From Nymphaea colorata (lineage: Eukaryota > Streptophyta > Magnoliopsida > Nymphaeales > Nymphaeaceae), in assembly GCF_008831285.2 (NCBI RefSeq), contig NC_045144.1, positions 18,305,716-18,369,715 of the forward strand: 64,000 bases of DNA, read 5' to 3'. The translations under genes were made by a program, and so were the position numbers. Within the stretch, counting starts at the first letter, position 1. Each line of letters starts with the position of its first letter. Of this stretch, positions 12,561 through 24,165 are shown one piece after another. Under the pieces are notes generated by a model, which did not search any database, had not been told where the DNA came from, and was given only the letters and a program-made list of their open reading frames with translations.

Positions 12561-13140
12561 ATGACTGAAGACCGAGAGAAATGCTGGTATAATATGGGTC
12601 TCCCCCTCCAGCGGGATCGGTTAATAACATGGCAATTGCACTCGCCAGAGGAATGTGGGAAATTCTTTTGTTAGCTTGTTCTAGCATCAAAGCTGCCCGC
12701 CCTTATTAGATTAAATGTTGTTCTTTCTTTCACGTGTTCTACCTTCGTGGCACAGCCTAATTCGTACTTAATATTATTACGTAGTTATTTGCATTACCAT
12801 TCTCATTCTTCAATGCTGCTGCCCAAGGAAAGACAAGCAGAGGAAGCTCTCACATGGTTGGGCGCTCTAAGTCATGCTCGTCTATTGGTGTGTTACGCTT
12901 TGCAAACGATTTGTGGGCTTCGTTGACCCATATGATCTCAGGCTCATAAAGATCAAGTGGATGAAACTGACAATTTCACTCTTTAAGATTGAGCTCGTCG
13001 GTGATCTTTTCCATGGTGTTTAGAGAAACCAGCATTGAACGTGACATTCTTACCCAAGGAAAGTTTTGGCATGCATTGCTGTGATCTTGAAGCCCTTGCT
13101 TGGAACAGTACGGCTCGCTACCACTACTAAAAAAGTTCAG

Positions 13141-13200
13141 GCATGCTTCGACTTAGCCATGTGATCTGCTAATTCATCTCTTGATCTGGTATTCCGCAAA
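13141..13200 (-). pseudogene. Possible RNase H-like retroelement remnant
   Basis: The minus strand reads RSRDELADHMAKSKHA followed by a stop. This resembles the '(N/D)xLAD.(L/M)AK' end of RNase H domains in plant retroelements. Flanking frames are broken and I could not follow the domain further, so this is a weak call. Confidence 0.25.
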
Positions 13201-13661
13201 GGAGGTGGACATGGTCAGGTCTAAAAAACGCAGAGTTATGCATGGTAACTTTTGAGCTACTATCTTGAAATTATTGGTCGTGCCCGCTTGTCTAGAAATA
13301 ATACCTGGAGCGGAAAACTCAATTAGCCGACATTTGGAAGCTCAAATTTAACCCCTCCCATCAATAAATTTAGTTAGGGCATTTATAACATGACCCAAAT
13401 AAGGCTCACTCACCTATATCTAAGCAATTTGTCCGGCTGCTTTTGCAGAACTACCCTCTTGTATCATCGAACCGTCGCCCATTAATACAATGGCAACATT
13501 ATTTGATTCCAAATTTGGAGCAATACCTGTTGTACCCTCTCAAAATTCAAGTAATGAACCTGCCATTACTTCATCAAGACCATGAATACAAGCAATGCTG
13601 TCGCCCACTTGAAGTAGGGTACCCGTGTTCACAATCATGACTTCTCTATTATATTGCTCAA

Positions 13662-13741
13662 TCCGTTCGCGAAAGATATGCATGATCCTACCCTTTTAAA
13701 GTCCGTTCGCGAAAGATATGCATGATCCTACCCTTTTAAAG
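13662..13741. repeat. Perfect 40-bp tandem duplication
   Basis: Two adjacent 40-bp units beginning TCCGTTCGCGAAAGATATGC appear identical (13662-13701 and 13702-13741). Confidence 0.95.
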
Positions 13742-16159
13742 TCTAAAAGAGCAGCACCCATGAGAAGAGAACATGCAGCGTTCACGTCTGCCTGCACAAC
13801 CAGCTATTCTATGCTCCTTGAGGCGTCCGCCTCAATTTCTTGGTTTCCAAAGACAGCAGAGGAATGAGATCTTTGTGGTGATCCACTTTAGATTTATTGC
13901 ACACAAAGGTAACCGAGGGAAGTTCAAACCCAGGTGCCAAAAGGAGTGCATCGGCCTGGGCCTGTAGAAAAGTTACCATGTGTCTAGTGTGGGCCACTGC
14001 CCACGCCAGCTCCTGAATTTTGCATTGCGATTAAGCTAAACCTAGGTTCAGCAACATGTGGTGCCCACCTACACCAGACCTCAATTAGTATCCTGCAATC
14101 ACTCATTCTACTCAGCAAGAGATCGGTTAGTGCCCCTAGCTAAAATTTTCTGGCTCCGCCACTAACTTGGGCCAGCATGGCCCCCAACCGGTACCTTGGA
14201 TATCATTTAATATAGACTTCTAAGTCACCTATTCAAGGTCTTTGATCTGTACCATCGATTGTTTATGGAAGAAGTTAAACCGTTATGAGTTGCATTTCGT
14301 GTGCATCTCAGTCTTCGTTGGCGGTGTTTAGGTGAAATAAACTAATGGCGATGATGCAGAATATATATATATACAGCTGAACATGCATGGCTTTCGGAGA
14401 GATTTGTGTGCCGTGTCGTTGGAAGCTTCATTTATTGATTTCTTATTGTCTGAAAAGTTGGGGTTTGGCACAGATTATGCTCAGAGAGGCCACCTCTCAC
14501 TTTTGACTTTCAACTTGAAGATTTAAAGCTGTCCTCCTCATGCCTAATTTTGTTTTTATTTTCAAATTGAAGATATTAGAAACTTTGGTGAACCATCACT
14601 TTCAATGTCCCTCTACAGATTTGAGGCTTGCGGGATGGAAGAAGTAACAAGCTGAAGTGGTTAATGGCTTTGACCATAAATATGATCCAGATGCACATGG
14701 GCGAATACGACTGATTTTAATAACAATGCATTGGAGTATTAACTATTTTAGTATGATAGCATATGAGTTTCTTGCTTGTGCAAAATATTGACTAATATAC
14801 TCGGTAACGTGGGAAGCTTCACCATAGTACTCATCATATTTTTAAAGATCAAGATTAGTGGTTGATGTGATATGAAAAAACTTAACGAAACATTCTGCAG
14901 TTGGAAACTCGGAGTTAAATTGTTTTGTGTGTGAAGCAAGTGACATGGATGTGATATCATTTTTCTCTTTGTGTTATAGTGCTTTGCAATGATATTAACA
15001 GTTTTTAAGATTCCCAAGTCCGACCTTTTTATATTAAACATTTGGACATATTCAACTGTTCATCGACTTGCGTTTGTTAGTTGGACCCGAAAAAGATAAC
15101 TTATTAGGTAAAAACTGTTTCTTCATATTTCATAAATTAAACTTCAAAGATGCATGTTCTTGGTGCCTTAAAAAAGTCGGAAATTGATAAAACAGATTAT
15201 TTTTTCTTAATGTTTAGGGCCGTACTATTTGAACTCTTGACTTTTAAATCGTCTCCGCTATGCACGTGAAAAAAAAAAAAAAAAGTTCTTCATATTGTTG
15301 ACGTCTATGTCCCTTTTATATGGCTTCTTGGCTAATTTGGTTAGTTTCTGTTACTTGATATTTTGTAACATTAATTCCTCTGCTGTAAAAAATGGTGAAT
15401 GGATTTGAACAACTTGAGAAATGAAAGGATGAACTTGAGGACGGTCACGGACGTAGAGTCATATTATGGCGTGCAAAGGCTTTTCACTTTGTTTTCTCGA
15501 TATGTTGTTAGAAGTTCCAATGAAGACAAGGATAAGATGGTCTTCTTTCACAAGCAACTTTAATTATTTTGTGTTTCTTTTTTAACAAAAATTGACCAAT
15601 CTAAATCTTCTCCAGCTTCTTGGGATCCGTCTAACTAACCAATGCCTTTTTTGCGGAGTTAGATGCACTACTTTTTTTTTTTGTTGACTGCCATTTTTTT
15701 TTGTCAGCTACTTGCCACCACCTTCCCTCTCCATACACATCCCTCTCCCCTCTTTCTGAGGCAGATTCTTTTCTTTTAATTTTCATTTTCACCTTCAGTC
15801 AGCAACATTGACATTTTACCTGACGGTCTTCGCTGATTTGCTGTTGGTAGTGAGTTTAGGAAAAACTTAACAAGCGCATGTTCAAGCACACAGCAGCGAG
15901 TATCGTTCAATTGGATGTATCGTATGTCCACCTTGCCCTTTACATTGGTCGCAGGATGACTTCTGCTACTGAATAGCTCGCTCAATCCCTCCTCCTCCTC
16001 TTGGTTTTCTTTTTTTATTATCAGATTTCTGTTTCTTCATATCGTTTACTCATGCTTTCTTTGTTATTTTTCTTTTTTACTGCTTTTACCTTTCTCTTTT
16101 ATTACTGTTTGGTGACACCTCGTTATTGTTTTTGTGATGAATGAGTTTCCATTTTGTCG

Positions 16160-16164
<5 letters not shown>

Positions 16165-16222
<58 letters not shown>
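16165..16222. repeat. (CT)n tract upstream of GDSL copy 1
   Basis: About 29 CT units lie roughly 95 bp upstream of the TATA box. The same place in copy 2 (about 28132-28157) has only an interrupted CT/CTTT tract. The two promoters therefore differ in a pyrimidine tract of a kind often bound by GAGA-type factors; that role is inference. Confidence 0.95.
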
Positions 16223-16227
<5 letters not shown>

Positions 16228-16315
16228 AAAATAAAATACTACCACAAAGCACTAAGTCAGTCATCTTGCTTTCCCTTCAGATCCATTCATGGACACGTAC
16301 GGATGGACGTCTTCG

Positions 16316-16324
16316 TATATAAAG
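16316..16324 (+). promoter_or_regulatory. TATA box of GDSL copy 1
   Basis: TATATAAAG, about 60 nt before the ATG at 16377. The following 5' leader (GATGTCCACACCC..CTTTTCATCATACTTGAT) is conserved in copy 2 at the same distance, which supports it as the core promoter. Confidence 0.75.
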
Positions 16325-16376
16325 ATGTCCACACCCCTCTTCTTTTCATCATACTTGATCTCCTTTCAATCTTATC

Positions 16377-18442
16377 ATGGCTCTTTCTTCTGGTTCATCT
16401 GCCATTATCGTCTGTGTATTAACTTGTAGCATTTTACTCCTGCCAGTCATGTCTGAATCCTCTTGCTACACTACCATCTTCAGTTTTGGTGACTCACTTG
16501 CGGATACAGGAAACTACTTGCTGTCCGGAGCTGCTAGCTTCCCTGCCGTAACCTTTCTTCCCTATGGGGAGACCTCCTTCCACCATCCAACAGGCCGTTT
16601 CTGCAACGGCCGTCTGATCATTGATTTCATGGGTAGGTGCATTGACTTCATTAGTCTTGTGATAAACGCGATCAGTCAGAGAGAAGCTTAGTAAGGTGAA
16701 ACGCTACCTGCACCATTCATTTTTCTCATCAGCATATCATAGTCATATACTCAGACTGCCATGGGCATAAATAATATATGTGATCTTTTTAAAACCAGGT
16801 GATCATGTCTAAGTTTATCATATATTGGCGAATGAGTCTTCCCACTAGTCTTGTGACACCGGGAAAACATACCTTCAGTATTGAAATCTCGATCGGCCAT
16901 TTTGATTTCAGAAGCTCTGAACTGAACCACTTGGCTAAATTTGCAAGAATATCTCTTGTGGGCAGTGTCATTTGAAGATTGATTTTATAAATGAACGAAA
17001 AAAGCAACCTTCTCTTAAGTTTTGAAGCATAAAAAATTACACGACTTCATGCTTCCAAGCCCATAATATTTCATCAGAATGATTCTGACAGCAGAACAAA
17101 GCGAGATTGCAAATGCGTAGGGTATGATTTTGCGATTCCGGCTTCCTTTTAGATGTGCCAAATTCAAACCAACCCGATTTTGCAGTGAATTTAGATTGTT
17201 CGAATCCGAAGCAATTACATCTTTACGGGTAGTAGATTAATGTTGAAATGACCGACCCACTCCCACAGCGTGCTCGAAACCAGGATAACAAACGACTTTA
17301 GCAAATCCCTTTATAATCGCTCATAATCTTAGATACGTGCTAATCTATTGGACAATCCATCCTTTTATGGCACACATTCTTTTATTGAGTGTGGGATTTT
17401 ATGTTAGTGTTGAATTCTGACCCACTCTCACACCAAGTTTGAGTTTTTGGGCCAACGAATCCCAACCCACCCCTTAACAATTTTGGTTTCAACCTAAAAA
17501 AGATTAATAATCAAGACAATCAACCACTTTAACAACTATCTTTATAAGTTTCCAAGATCTCTTATAACTAAATATTTGAGGTGTTACATATGTTCTAAAC
17601 TAAAACTACAATTTTTTCAACCATCGAAGATAATGAATGGTGGCCTTTCTTAATATTTTGGTCTGAAAATTGCACCAGCTGAGGCATATGGGCATCCCCT
17701 GCTGCCACCATATCTGGCGACCCAAGGGCGTGGCAGTGAAAGATATGCAAAGGGCGTAAATTTTGCAGTTGCAGGAGCTACTGCACTGAATGTCTCATAT
17801 TTTGTAGAGAGAGGAATTCTGGGGCTCTGGACCGCGGATTCTCTGAGTGTTCAGCTTGGTTGGTTCAGAAAGACTCTCCAATCGCTGTGTTCAGGTATGC
17901 GGTTTTATGCATCGACAATTATAAAATTCTATTTACGAATGAAGCTTTAGACGTTGTAATTATTTCGTATCTTTTTAACAGTTTTCTTAAGAAAAAAAAT
18001 AATGTGATTTGTATTTTGAAAAAAACATGCAAACTGATACAGAAGATCTGTGGATTTTGCCTACCAATACATGTAATTATTTGGTGGTATTAGGCTTTTT
18101 ACCTATTATATCTATTATTTTGATGATATCAGCTTGAAGTCAAATTTAGCATAATAGTTATTTATTTCCGATGCAATACTACTGGGAGTGAGGGCTCCCA
18201 ACCTCTTTTATTAACCAAAAATGGAGGAATGGAGGATTTATTCATTTATTTGCTTTTGATACTTCCCTATGGTCTGGTTGAGTGTAGAGAGCTGCCATGA
18301 CTACCTGAAGAGGGCTCTCTTTGTTGTTGGGGAGATCGGCGGAAACGATTTCAACTTTGCGTTCATTCAGGGTCGCAAGAGCATTGATGAGGCCGTCTCT
18401 TATGTCCCCGATGTTGTCGGCGCCATTGTTGAAGCCGTCAAT

Positions 18443-18478
<36 letters not shown>

Positions 18479-20301
18479 GATGCCATTCACGGCAGAGATC
18501 AAGTAATTAACAACTTCATAGAGAACCAAATTTATGTTTACTTGAATCTGATTCCACATGAGTGATTTTTATAATGTAAAACCTGTCTACACAATATTCT
18601 TGGATGGGATTATTGGACCACCCACATGTGGTCATGTGAGGTTCAAATATTGGATAATCTGATTAAGAGATTTCACTTTTCAAATTTACAAAATCTTAAC
18701 TTGACAACTGATTAAATCGATGCCATAGTGGATTTGCGAGTATTTTTACCAAGTAGATCGGTATTCATACTTTTAGAGTCTTGAAAGCAACACTTCAAAA
18801 GATACCTTAAAAATAATTGTACACTTCTTAATTTTCGTAATATCTGCTTGCACATGATTTTTTTGCGAAGTCTTACTTATTTCTCGGAAAGGACGTCTCT
18901 CCAGTTGACATTCAAAGCTTGTTTCCAATACTATGTCCTTATTCATCAACATTAGGCCTGACTGAACATTATCCATATTTTGATTTAAGACTATATATTA
19001 ATTAGACAAATGTGTGCAGGTATTGATAAAACAAGGTGCAGTGGAGTTGGTGGTGCCCGGAAATCTTCCCATCGGTTGCTCGACGCTTTATTTGACTGTA
19101 TTCCGGTCTGCAAATACATCGGATTACGATCCACAAACTGGTTGCCTCATTAAATTCAATGAGTTCGCTGTCTACTACAATTCCTATCTGCAAGATGCTC
19201 TTCAAAAGCTAAGGAAGCAACAACCACATGCCAAGATCATTTACGCTGATTATTACAATTCTGCTATGGGATTTTTTAAAAATCCCTCCAAGTTTGGTAT
19301 GACAATAACCAAGCAGATTAAATAATCTTATGACTGATGTTGCCTGGATATATACTCCCACAATATTTTTGGTTACAGAGAATTGCTTCTGGGTGTATGT
19401 TTCACATGCTGTGTGGAATAAAGGGATGTGATGAGACTCTCATGTTCTGTCAAACCATCTAGGAAGTTCAGTTCTAGCAAATCGGCCTTTGAGTTGTTTG
19501 AAAGACGAAAGAAAAATGATTTGGTAGCTGTTTTTTTACTACTTTTGTCATTATTTAAGAATTACTAACTTCTCTTTTAAACTGACAGAATCTTGTAAAC
19601 AGTTGGTCACTTTATTTCTGCAGTTTTTCAAGAGACTCATTTGATCTTTCTCTTTTCTTACTTTTATGTTTTTTCTGGATTTGTTTTTCAAAATTGCATC
19701 CTTTTATCCTCTTCCAATTCGAATGGTTATCTGTATCTTTCGAGGAAAGGAAAAAAAGGTTCAACCCAAGAACCAAATCTAATACCATTTTGCTAAACTA
19801 GGTATGAAAGGAAAATGGTGATATCAAATTAATTGATATGACCAAATATCTGTCATCCAATGAAAAAATATTGAACAATCAGAAGCTGCCTTCCTACTAA
19901 CAAGAGTTCCATGCACCTAGGCACGCGTCTGGACTTGAAAGACCTTACAATGCGTTTTACTGCTCACATTCTGCCCCTTTAGTAGGCGTCTGCCAAAGAC
20001 CAGAGTGCCAATAAAAGAAGAATTTTGCCTTCCTTTCTTCTTGCTGATAATAATTCTTTCTTCTCCTTCTTAAACAGGATTTGAAAGTGCACTCAAAGCA
20101 TGTTGTGGAGAGGGAGAGCCCTACAATTTCAATCTGGCCCACATGTGCAGTGCTGCAACCAGTGTCTGCAAAGATCCATCCAAGTACGCCAACTGGGACG
20201 GAATTCACCTCACAGAGAAGGCCTACGAATGGATGGCTCACGGCTTCGTCAATGGGTTGTTTACCCATCCATCGCTTAAACCGCCTGCGCTTGGCCATTG
20301 A
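16377..20301 (+). CDS. GDSL esterase/lipase, tandem copy 1
   Basis: Five exons with GT-AG borders and consistent phases: 16377-16632, 17679-17894, 18288-18442, 19020-19296, 20078-20301 (1128 nt, 375 aa). A hydrophobic leader (residues 1-27, [10 protein letters not shown]) suggests entry to the secretory pathway. Block [13 protein letters not shown] places the nucleophile at Ser40; block II is NFAVAGAT (Gly about 118); block III is GEIGGNDFN (Asn about 177); block V is NWDGIHLTE (Asp342, His345). The whole SGNH catalytic set is present at the usual family length. [11 protein letters not shown] and CCG.GEPYNFN are typical of the plant clade that includes sinapine esterase-like and acetylajmalan esterase-like enzymes. 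It probably hydrolyses small acyl or phenolic esters; the substrate is unknown. Copy 2 (28301-32223) is its tandem paralogue. Intron 1 carries an insertion absent from copy 2. Confidence 0.93.
17241..17588. mobile_element. Solo-LTR/TRIM-like insertion in intron 1 of GDSL copy 1
   Basis: The intron 1 alignment of the two GDSL copies is uninterrupted in copy 2 (GATTGATGTTCTGAAC, about 29215), but here about 345 extra bases sit between GATTAATGTT and ATGTTCTAAAC. ATGTT is repeated on both sides (17240-17244 and 17590-17594). The insert begins TGTTGAAATG and ends GGTGTTACA, like LTR termini (TG...CA). The fit of the direct repeat to the TG/CA ends is imperfect by a few bases, so the class is tentative; the insertion itself is clear. 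Confidence 0.6.
18448..18476. repeat. (CT)n tract beside the intron 3 donor, GDSL copy 1
   Basis: The donor reads AAT|GTAAG and the CT tract starts at once after it. The same arrangement is in copy 2 (30616-30638), so the tract predates the gene duplication. Confidence 0.95.
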
Positions 20302-20365
20302 ACTTATTAAAAGCTACCTAATTGCTCCTCTGCTCTTCTCTTTCCCATCTGAAACGTTGGCTTCT

Positions 20366-20530
20366 CGGCAAGTCTCTGGCACAATACCCACAGCACCTTT
20401 CAACAAAACGGGTGTTTGTATTTCCTTTTCAATAATGTCAAACTGTGAAGCCAAGTCTCTGGCGCAATAACCGAAGCACCTACCAACAAAACGGGTGCTT
20501 GTATTTCTTTCTTAATAATGCCAAACTGTT
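20366..20530. repeat. 83-bp tandem duplication in the 3' UTR of GDSL copy 1
   Basis: AAGTCTCTGGC(A/G)CAATA at 20370 recurs at 20453, followed in both by CAACAAAACGGGTG(T/C)TTGTATTTC and AATAATG(T/C)CAAACTGT. The segment is absent behind copy 2, so it arose or was lost after the gene duplication. Confidence 0.85.
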
Positions 20531-20572
20531 CGTTTTCATTTTATAATGAACGACCCAAGCTGTTATGCACAT

Positions 20573-20578
20573 AATAAA
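20573..20578 (+). terminator. Likely poly(A) signal of GDSL copy 1
   Basis: AATAAA in an A-rich stretch about 270 nt after the stop; others are nearby, so exact use is uncertain. Confidence 0.4.
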
Positions 20579-20727
20579 AAAATAAAGTTTTTAGTAAAGA
20601 AAAAAAATCGAAAAAGTGAAAATATTAAAAAAGGCATCTTTTTTAAATAATTACTAAAATATTCTCCACTTGTATATTGGCTCTGTGCACTTAACGACGA
20701 ACGCTTTGCTATCCCTACTGCAGCACT

Positions 20728-21930
20728 GGGCAAGTGTCAAATGCTAACGTCATGGTCCCTTTTAACACAAAAAAAAAGAAAAAGAAAAAACTTACTCAGC
20801 AAACAAAGCAAGACCCTATAGAACAAGAGATGCCGAATGGCCCCGATGGGCTTTGGGACACCAGCTCGGGTCGGTGGCTGGTAAGTGATCAGTCACTAAT
20901 TTGAACGACACTGGCATTAGAGCTCTATTATGCTACTAGACTAAAACCAGTACACTAGCTGAGATGCACTAACGATTATATCAAGAATGTAGCTCTAGAC
21001 CAGGATGAAAACACTAGCAGAAAGAATCACTCAAGAGAGAGATTAGTTGAGAACACAACTCAAAAACGCCATTCGGAAAGAACCATTTGACAACTATTAG
21101 TTGAGAGAGATTAGTTGAGATGCCACTACCCACGAACTAACAACTATTAATTTTGCTAAAGTAAGCATCATAGGAAAGCATGGACTGGTCCCGCTCAGGT
21201 TTAAATCATTTACCATGATTCTTTTTAACCTCTTTAGAAGGAATTTGGCACCAATAACAAATTTTATTGTTCAGTGCTGGGGCAAAATTTACGGAACACT
21301 ATATTATAAGATACCATGAATGTACTTCAATTTTGAGGGCGAATTCACTAGACAGTAACAATTTCTTTTAGTGTTCCTTAGGGTGCAAGAGAATTCAGGT
21401 TAACGAACTCAATGGTAAGTGTTGGTCTGGTCTTCAAATGATATACGAAACGAAGGCAAATCTTGACATGAAAATAAAGGTGGCTTTTGATTAGCTAATT
21501 GTAAGAGAGAGAAAAAGAGAGAGAGCCGAGAAAATGAGAATTTATTCAAAACAAAATGAGTGACAAAGCATCACCAAACAACAGTAATAAAAAAGAAAAG
21601 TAAAAGTGGTAAAAAAAAAATAGCAAGGAAAATAAGAGGCAAAAGTGAAGAAACAAAAATCTAAGCATGAACAAAAAACATGAGGTATGTCCCTGAACAT
21701 GTGAGAAAGCTAGTCAGGCGCTAGGCCCCAACAGTGTATGAAGCATTAACCAGGACCAGATGTTGCAATTGGTGATATTGTGATGAAAATTAGTAACTGC
21801 ACTGCAAAATTGGTACAAAATACAAAGTAATATACAAAAACAGGATAAATGCAAATACCAACCAGACTGGGAGTAAAAACGTCCAGACAATATAATACAT
21901 AAGGAACCTTACCAGAGAAACAGAATTACA
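20728..21930. repeat. Post-GDSL spacer, copy 1 of 3
   Basis: This block recurs at 32409-33393 and 35032-35940. Shared landmarks include AAGACCCTATAGAACAAGAG, GGTGGCTGGTAAGTGATCAGTCACTAA, GGTTTAAATCATTTACC, AGTAACAATTTCTTTTAGTG, CTAGGCCCCAACAGTG, and CAAATACCAACCAGACTG. In this copy it runs directly into the broken LCB2 copy; in copy 3 it runs into the real LCB2 3' end. It contains a relic near 20870-20960 with a 'TTTGAACGACACTGGCA' word that could come from a Pol III-type SINE; this is unproven. Confidence 0.85.
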
Positions 21931-21967
21931 TGCTTTTGTTTATACGAAGGACACAAAGGTGGAACTA

Positions 21968-22150
21968 TAAATTTTTTTTTCATGGGGCACAAACTATATA
22001 GTTAATAAATTTTCAATTGACAGTGGAGCAGTAACCTGGGTTTCGTAGGGCTGCTCCCATATAACTGGACCCACCAAAGTTGAACACTGAATTAAGGTTT
22101 TAAAGAGTGGGCTCAGTATATGCCCCATGGAGACCACACGTATCTCCTCC
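21968..22150. repeat. Dispersed repeat (CATGGGGCACAAACTATATAG family), copy a
   Basis: TTTTTTTCATGGGGCACA..ATATAACTGGACCCA..GAATTAAGGTTTTAAAG..CACACG matches 29920-30090 (intron 2 of GDSL copy 2) and, on the other strand, 34300-34500. It is a small non-coding interspersed element about 180-200 bp long. Confidence 0.55.
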
Positions 22151-22217
22151 TCTGAAAGAACACTTGGCAGAATTAATAGCAGGAGTATGAACAGAGGATT
22201 GCCCATTAAATGCAGCC

Positions 22218-23765
22218 CTAATCCTGATTCTTCCTATCTTCCTTGTGGTGCTTTTTTGGCTCACCAAGGGAGTATTTGATACTAAATTGGTATCCGACTT
22301 TGCTTATAACATGAACTAAGATAAAATAAAGAGCTAAAAAAGATACCAGGCTGTAGCTAAAAAGGGATGAAACCAAATCAAAAACAAAAGAAGGCAATGA
22401 GGAGACAACCACCTCTAAGCCTTTCACCAGGTCTTCCTTGGTGTGGAAGCAGATAAAAAAATCCGCTCGAGCAAGAAGCAGTGATGTAGCCGTAAATCTT
22501 GCAACAGTCACGACAGCAACCTACATAGCGAAGCATAAGTAATGAATTTTGAGTGGAACTCTAGAGGCATGTTACTGTTCACGTTTATATGCAAAAATGT
22601 GTATCCTGCATCGCATCACCGTTTGGCCAGAAGAATATCTGAGGCAGTTCAATGCATTAAGTTTGTGGATTAAAGAGAACTGCATCCTCCTTCAGAGAGT
22701 TGGCACATTAAGCAAATGCTCCTAATTTTGTCCATTTCATCATCTAGAAATTGTGGCACTCGATGTTTCAGAACAGCAGCCAGACTTGGTCACGAGACCA
22801 TCATGGCCATTCTAAACCCCCACAAAAATTATACATAAAATATATACCTACCCATTCTGCGCACGTTTCATATTCCTTTTGTTAGAGCATTTGATCCGTA
22901 CAATAGTGTTCAAGTAATTCACATAAGCTACCATCGAAAGTTCCATTGACCAAATGCTAAATCTACTAGGAACTATCACATGCTTTCGACAACTGAAGGT
23001 AAAATTTTCAAGATCACACTGACATGCATGACTTCCACTTTTTAATCTAAAAGAATACCCTCCAAGTATCTCCTGAAGGCAGGCTAGCAATCTTACCTTC
23101 TGCTTAAGGCATTAGAGAAGGCTGGTAGCTTTGCAGGATTGTAAAGCATTATTGGCAATACTGGTGAATCATTATCTCCAAGAACCTCAAAACCCATCTT
23201 CTGCAGCTCTGACCGGAAAAAGTTACTGTTTTCACGTATTCTTGCAAGTTTCTGAGCTCATGTGCATAACCAAATTAAACCAATCTCAGAAAAGATGACA
23301 ACTGCTATAATGACCCTTCTATTATGAAGTTTTTCTGCACCTCGACTTGAACCATCTTCGCCAAGGACAACCTTTAATGCTGAAATTACTTGATGTAGCA
23401 TAAGAAGATGAAAGAAAAAAACATAGGAAAATGGATACGATGTTATGGCACAGTCTATTAAAAAGGGGGTTGAATTTGGGCTATTATTTAAATTTTGAAT
23501 ATTTTGATAATGAAACCACCAAAGTAGATACAAATTCTTATGTAAATATTCAGTTTTAAAAAATGACGAAAATCCATAAAAACAAAAATAAGAACCTTTG
23601 AAGCGGCAATATATCCTCCACATGACCCAAATGATTTTGTGAAAGTTCCCATCATAATGACAATATCAGCTGTATCAACTCCAAGTAATTCACAAACACC
23701 TCTTCAGTTTTCCCAACAACACCAGTGCTGTGTACCTCATGTAAATATAGACATGCAATGCCTGC
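22218..23765 (-). pseudogene. Broken copy of the LCB2 3' half (exons 12 to 8)
   Basis: Segments matching LCB2 exons 12 (about 22218-22310), 11 (22430-22525), 10 (23095-23250), 9 (23330-23400) and 8 (23600-23765), with their introns, lie in the same order and strand as in the real gene at 35994-37803. Lesions visible here: the exon 12 acceptor CAG has become CAT and the exon 10 acceptor CACAG has become CACAT; exon 8 has a 1-bp deletion (CCTCTTCAG against CCTCTTCCAG); its LDEAHS motif reads LHEVHS, losing the PLP-contacting Asp; and part of exon 9, including about 30 bp coding PPAVQQ, is deleted. Exons 1-7 are missing; homology ends in intron 7 at about 24155. It cannot encode a working subunit. 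Confidence 0.93.
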
Positions 23766-24154
23766 CCGGATAGACAAAGAAAAGAAAAAAATTGTAAATC
23801 TCAGGGAAAAAGATTATGAGAATATGATATAAGAGACAATACACTAAAGAACGTCAGTAGCTCACATTTGAAAACTTACACCAATTCATTCAGTAAGACT
23901 CATGCTCAACAAAGGCCTAAATAGAATTTCACCAGTAGCCCTGAGGTAGTTTGATTGGTAGTGTAAATACCTGTTCCAATGTATTCCATGGTGAGAGGTG
24001 GAATGCATGAAACACATTATTAAAAGTGTTCAGGAACAAATCCTTGTGTTCCTGCATGCAGCCTCCACCACCTGCAGGAATGATGGCATTATGGGACGCA
24101 TTCCCGCAATCAAACAAGCTCTTGAGTGGAAAGTGCTAGAAAAAAATGTAAATT

Positions 24155-24165
24155 AATTGGTACCA
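24155..24165. other. Duplication breakpoint: LCB2 intron 7 joined to a nucleotidyltransferase exon
   Basis: Left of about 24155 the sequence follows LCB2 intron 7 (CTTGAGTGGAAA, matching 38163). To the right, CCAGATATAGTGAATTATTG matches 10632 in exon 13 of the nucleotidyltransferase gene. Only short shared words flank the join, consistent with non-homologous joining. Confidence 0.8.

Larger units (their letters stand above)
11424..16163. other. Spacer between the nucleotidyltransferase gene and GDSL copy 1
   Basis: No gene is seen in this 4.7 kb. Parts reappear downstream: 11650-11925 matches 25680-25900, 11930-12010 matches 26210-26290, 14210-14680 matches 27090-27640, 14707-15290 matches 34085-34830, and 15305-15480 matches 27830-27970. 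The stretch 12060-14200 has no counterpart in the second unit. It holds two short tandem duplications, a GC-rich 'GGGCCGGGT' patch (about 12460-12490) typical of hAT-derived debris, and a weak RNase H-like remnant. Confidence 0.7.

Noticed and set aside
13640-13745. Short exact repeats that could suggest a CRISPR-like array
   Set aside because: Only two adjacent copies with no spacers, in a plant nuclear genome.
16064-16422. Open frames of repeated RE or SL dipeptides on both strands
   Set aside because: They are translations of the CT/GA microsatellite and the GDSL leader; same for 18242-18565, 25541-25747 and 46019-46529.
18242-18559. Minus-strand open frame over GDSL exon 3
   Set aside because: Antisense shadow of the coding exon plus the CT tract.
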